A stretch of 32,707 bases of DNA from Eubacteriales Family XIII. Incertae Sedis bacterium (GTDB lineage Bacteria > Bacillota > Clostridia > Peptostreptococcales > Anaerovoracaceae), in the NCBI GenBank assembly GCA_031261395.1, contig JAISJT010000074.1, positions 1-32,707 of the forward strand, in the 5' to 3' direction. The position numbers and the translations under genes are program-made. The number at the start of each line of letters is the position of its first letter. The stretch's first letter is position 1. A model generated the notes under the pieces. The model saw only the letters and a program-made list of their open reading frames with translations. It was not told the origin of the DNA and searched no databases. Below are positions 31,170-32,707 of the stretch, piece by piece.

Positions 31170-32486
31170 CTACCGCGCGCTTGCGGTACGCGACCTCCTG
31201 CGGCGGCGCCGTTTGTTTTGATCGGAATTGAGTTTTTGTGCCGCCGCCTGTGTCGCCGGTTTCGCAGCAGGCGCAGGCTTGTTTTTCCTAAGCTGCTCGC
31301 CGATTTTGGTTGTGGGTTCGGCCGGTGTGACGGTGTACGGCGACGGTTTCCTTTTTCGGGGCTGAAAGCTTGGCGACATACTGAGCGTCACAAGCTGTAC
31401 GGTCGCATTCGTCTTCTTGACGATGGACCGGAAATCATATGATTCAGATGGCGCGACGAGCGTATAAGCGTCGCCGTATTTGCCCGCGCGTCCCGTGCGC
31501 CCGATCCTGTGAATATAGCTGTCCGGATCCTGCGGCATATCGTAGTTGACAACGACGTCGATATTTTCCACGTCGATGCCGCGCGCCGCGACGTCTGTTG
31601 CCACAAGGATGTCGATGCTGCCGTTCTTGAAGCCTGCCATCACGCGGTTGCGCGCGGGTTGACTCATATTCCCCTGCAGGGCCTCCGCGCGAAACCCGTT
31701 GTCCTGCAGCGTGGCAGCCAATTTTTTCGCAAGGTGCTTGCGCGAGATAAAGACCAGCGCGATTTTGTATCGCTTTTCATTCAGCAATTCGACAAGCGTG
31801 GCCTCCTTTTCTTTGGTATCGACTTCCGCATAATACTGCGTGACCGACACCACCGGTTTTTGCTCACCGCCGACGCGGATCGTCTCTGCATGCCTTTGGA
31901 ATTGCTCCGCTATATGCATCACCTCGGGCGCCATTGTCGCCGAAAACATGACCGTCTGCCGTTCTTTCGGAAGCTCGCTGAGGATGAGTTTCATATCATG
32001 CACAAAGCCCATATCGAGCATCCGGTCCGCCTCATCAAGTACAGCCGTGCCGACCTGTCCGAGCCGTATGGTTCGACGGCCAAGATGATCGATGAGCCGG
32101 CCAGGTGTCGCCACAATGATATGAGGACGGTTTTTCAAGGCTTTGATTTGGCGGTCGATCGGTTCTCCTCCATAGACCGCCTGTACGCGGATCTCCCGTT
32201 TGTAGGCCGTCAAATCGCGGAATACCTCTACGATTTGCAGCGCCAATTCCCGTGTCGGACACAGCACGAGCGCCTGCACGACATCGCTCTGCGTGTCGAT
32301 GCTTTCCATAACGGGAATGCCAAAGGCCGCAGTCTTGCCGCTGCCGGTTGGCGCGATGACGACGATGTCCTTGCCGTCCAGCATCGGTCTGATCGCCTTG
32401 CTCTGCACAGGCGTCGCCGCCGTGAAATTCATCCGCTTGATCCCGCGCAGTATGCTTTCGCTGATTGGTAAATCATTAAATATCAT
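31170..32486 (-). CDS. DEAD-box ATP-dependent RNA helicase
   Basis: Unwinds RNA duplexes, for example in ribosome assembly or mRNA decay at low temperature; 438 residues. Motifs in order: Q motif (TAATPVQSKAI), motif I APTGSGKT (about 45-52), Ia PTRELA, GG, TPGRL, motif II LDEADRML, motif III SAT, then ATDVAARGID and HRIGRTGRAG. The C-terminal tail (about 375-438) is disordered and basic (NKRRRRRRSRTASAR), likely RNA-binding. The resemblance is to the CshA/RhlE group; I do not assign a symbol. ATG 32486 has an AAGAGAG site upstream, while the in-frame ATG at 32504 directly follows a run of eight U and has none. Its leader contains a terminator-like hairpin. It converges with lplA. Confidence 0.94.
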   Translation of the reverse strand: MIFNDLPISESILRGIKRMNFTAATPVQSKAIRPMLDGKDIVVIAPTGSGKTAAFGIPVMESIDTQSDVVQALVLCPTRELALQIVEVFRDLTAYKREIRVQAVYGGEPIDRQIKALKNRPHIIVATPGRLIDHLGRRTIRLGQVGTAVLDEADRMLDMGFVHDMKLILSELPKERQTVMFSATMAPEVMHIAEQFQRHAETIRVGGEQKPVVSVTQYYAEVDTKEKEATLVELLNEKRYKIALVFISRKHLAKKLAATLQDNGFRAEALQGNMSQPARNRVMAGFKNGSIDILVATDVAARGIDVENIDVVVNYDMPQDPDSYIHRIGRTGRAGKYGDAYTLVAPSESYDFRSIVKKTNATVQLVTLSMSPSFQPRKRKPSPYTVTPAEPTTKIGEQLRKNKPAPAAKPATQAAAQKLNSDQNKRRRRRRSRTASAR

Positions 32487-32503
32487 TTGTTCTCTCTTTC
32501 GCA

Positions 32504-32556
32504 TAAAAAAAACACATTTGCAATCGCCTACCGGTTCGCAGCCATTACGAATGTGT
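32504..32556 (-). terminator. Terminator-like hairpin in the leader of the helicase gene (candidate attenuator)
   Basis: On the minus strand ACACATT and AATGTGT close a long stem that continues through GTAAT/ATTGC (with one G-U pair) and GGC pairs, with single mismatches between, around a loop near GAACCGGTA. Eight T follow at once (32512-32505 read on the minus strand). It lies between a promoter-like element (32573-32583) and the start codon. Confidence 0.75.
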
Positions 32557-32572
32557 GACCTTCGATATCAAC

Positions 32573-32583
32573 ATGATACCACA
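32573..32583 (-). promoter_or_regulatory. Extended -10 promoter element of the helicase gene
   Basis: Minus-strand TGTGGTATCAT, the same 11 bases as the element before metA. The 17-base-spaced -35 is weak (GTGAAC). Expected start of transcription is near 32566, giving a leader of about 80 bases that contains the terminator-like hairpin. Confidence 0.5.
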
Positions 32584-32647
32584 AATCCCGTTACAGTTCA
32601 CACGGTAGTTCACCCCAAAATAGAAGGCGTGGCGAAGACACCGTGCG

Positions 32648-32707
32648 TTAGTCACTCTTAAACGCAGGTTTCAGCTGATATTTTTCGAGGACGAGGACGG
32701 TTGAATA
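32648..32707 (-). CDS. Possible C-terminal end of a gene entering from the right edge, unidentified
   Basis: An open minus-strand frame runs from the window edge to a TAA at 32650-32648 and would encode only the last 19 residues (STVLVLEKYQLKPAFKSD at its end). It is too short to assign to a family. The codon use looks plausible, but a chance frame of 20 codons cannot be excluded. The 65 bases between this stop and the helicase promoter hold nothing else that I can support. Confidence 0.3.
   Translation of the reverse strand, partial: YSTVLVLEKYQLKPAFKSD

Noticed and set aside
31171..31188. Hairpin TACCGC/GCGGTA between lplA and the helicase gene as a bidirectional terminator
   Set aside because: No T-run follows on either strand, and the stem lies inside the end of the helicase coding region.
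32611..32646. CACGGT/ACCGTG pair near the right edge as a terminator
   Set aside because: Only 6 bp with a loop of about 25 bases and no T-run.

Overview
The window reads as a chromosomal piece of an anaerobic, Gram-positive-type bacterium, most likely a Clostridia-class Bacillota. The basis is ECF-type transport, three large secreted proteins with Gram-positive signal peptides and InlB-type repeats, a desulfoferrodoxin (anaerobe oxygen defence), a cobalamin riboswitch with a Gram-positive-style expression platform, and AGGAGG-type ribosome binding sites. I cannot name the genus. Most gene edges are compact and many genes overlap by an ATGA or by a few bases.

Layout. 1-1493 (minus): feoA-feoB ferrous iron uptake, with feoB cut by the window edge. 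1537-3008: an arylamine N-acetyltransferase and a Uma2-family nuclease-fold protein. 3125-12138: a B12 block, made of a cobalamin riboswitch with terminator, a 1101-residue secreted protein with transcobalamin-like and intrinsic-factor-like domains, a membrane-tethered DUF4430 protein, an ECF S component, EcfT, a fused double-ATPase EcfA, and a TIM-barrel protein joined by an ATGA overlap. 12145-14384: metA (acetyl-type by Glu111) and a TrmA/RlmD-family RNA uracil methyltransferase. 14381-14770 (minus): desulfoferrodoxin. 14950-21690: two big secreted proteins, a papain-type protease with lectin-like, Ig-like and InlB repeats and a second protein with Ig/FN3 modules. 21764-25104: efp, mltG and a membrane-anchored GH18 protein. 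25198-26817: a HipBA-type toxin-antitoxin pair. 26864-29959 (minus): gadC-gadB glutamate-dependent acid resistance. 30149-31159: lplA. 31170-32486 (minus): a DEAD-box RNA helicase with a terminator-like hairpin in its leader.

How the genes work together. The B12 block looks like one vitamin-capture machine: riboswitch sensing, extracellular binding domains built from the same fold classes as animal intrinsic factor/transcobalamin, then an ECF importer. MetA and lipoate ligase are separate metabolic genes. GadC and GadB form the classic glutamate/GABA cycle that consumes protons.

The least expected feature is a set of dispersed palindromic repeats of two related families. They occur both between genes (14786-14832, 28319-28380, 28385-28431) and inside genes in frame (EcfA linker, RlmD-like methyltransferase). 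Stems covary between copies while the loop stays constant. The other points worth a second look are the B12 capture operon with its uncharacterised TIM-barrel member, the attenuator-like leader of the helicase gene, and an 80-bp palindrome between gadC and lplA.
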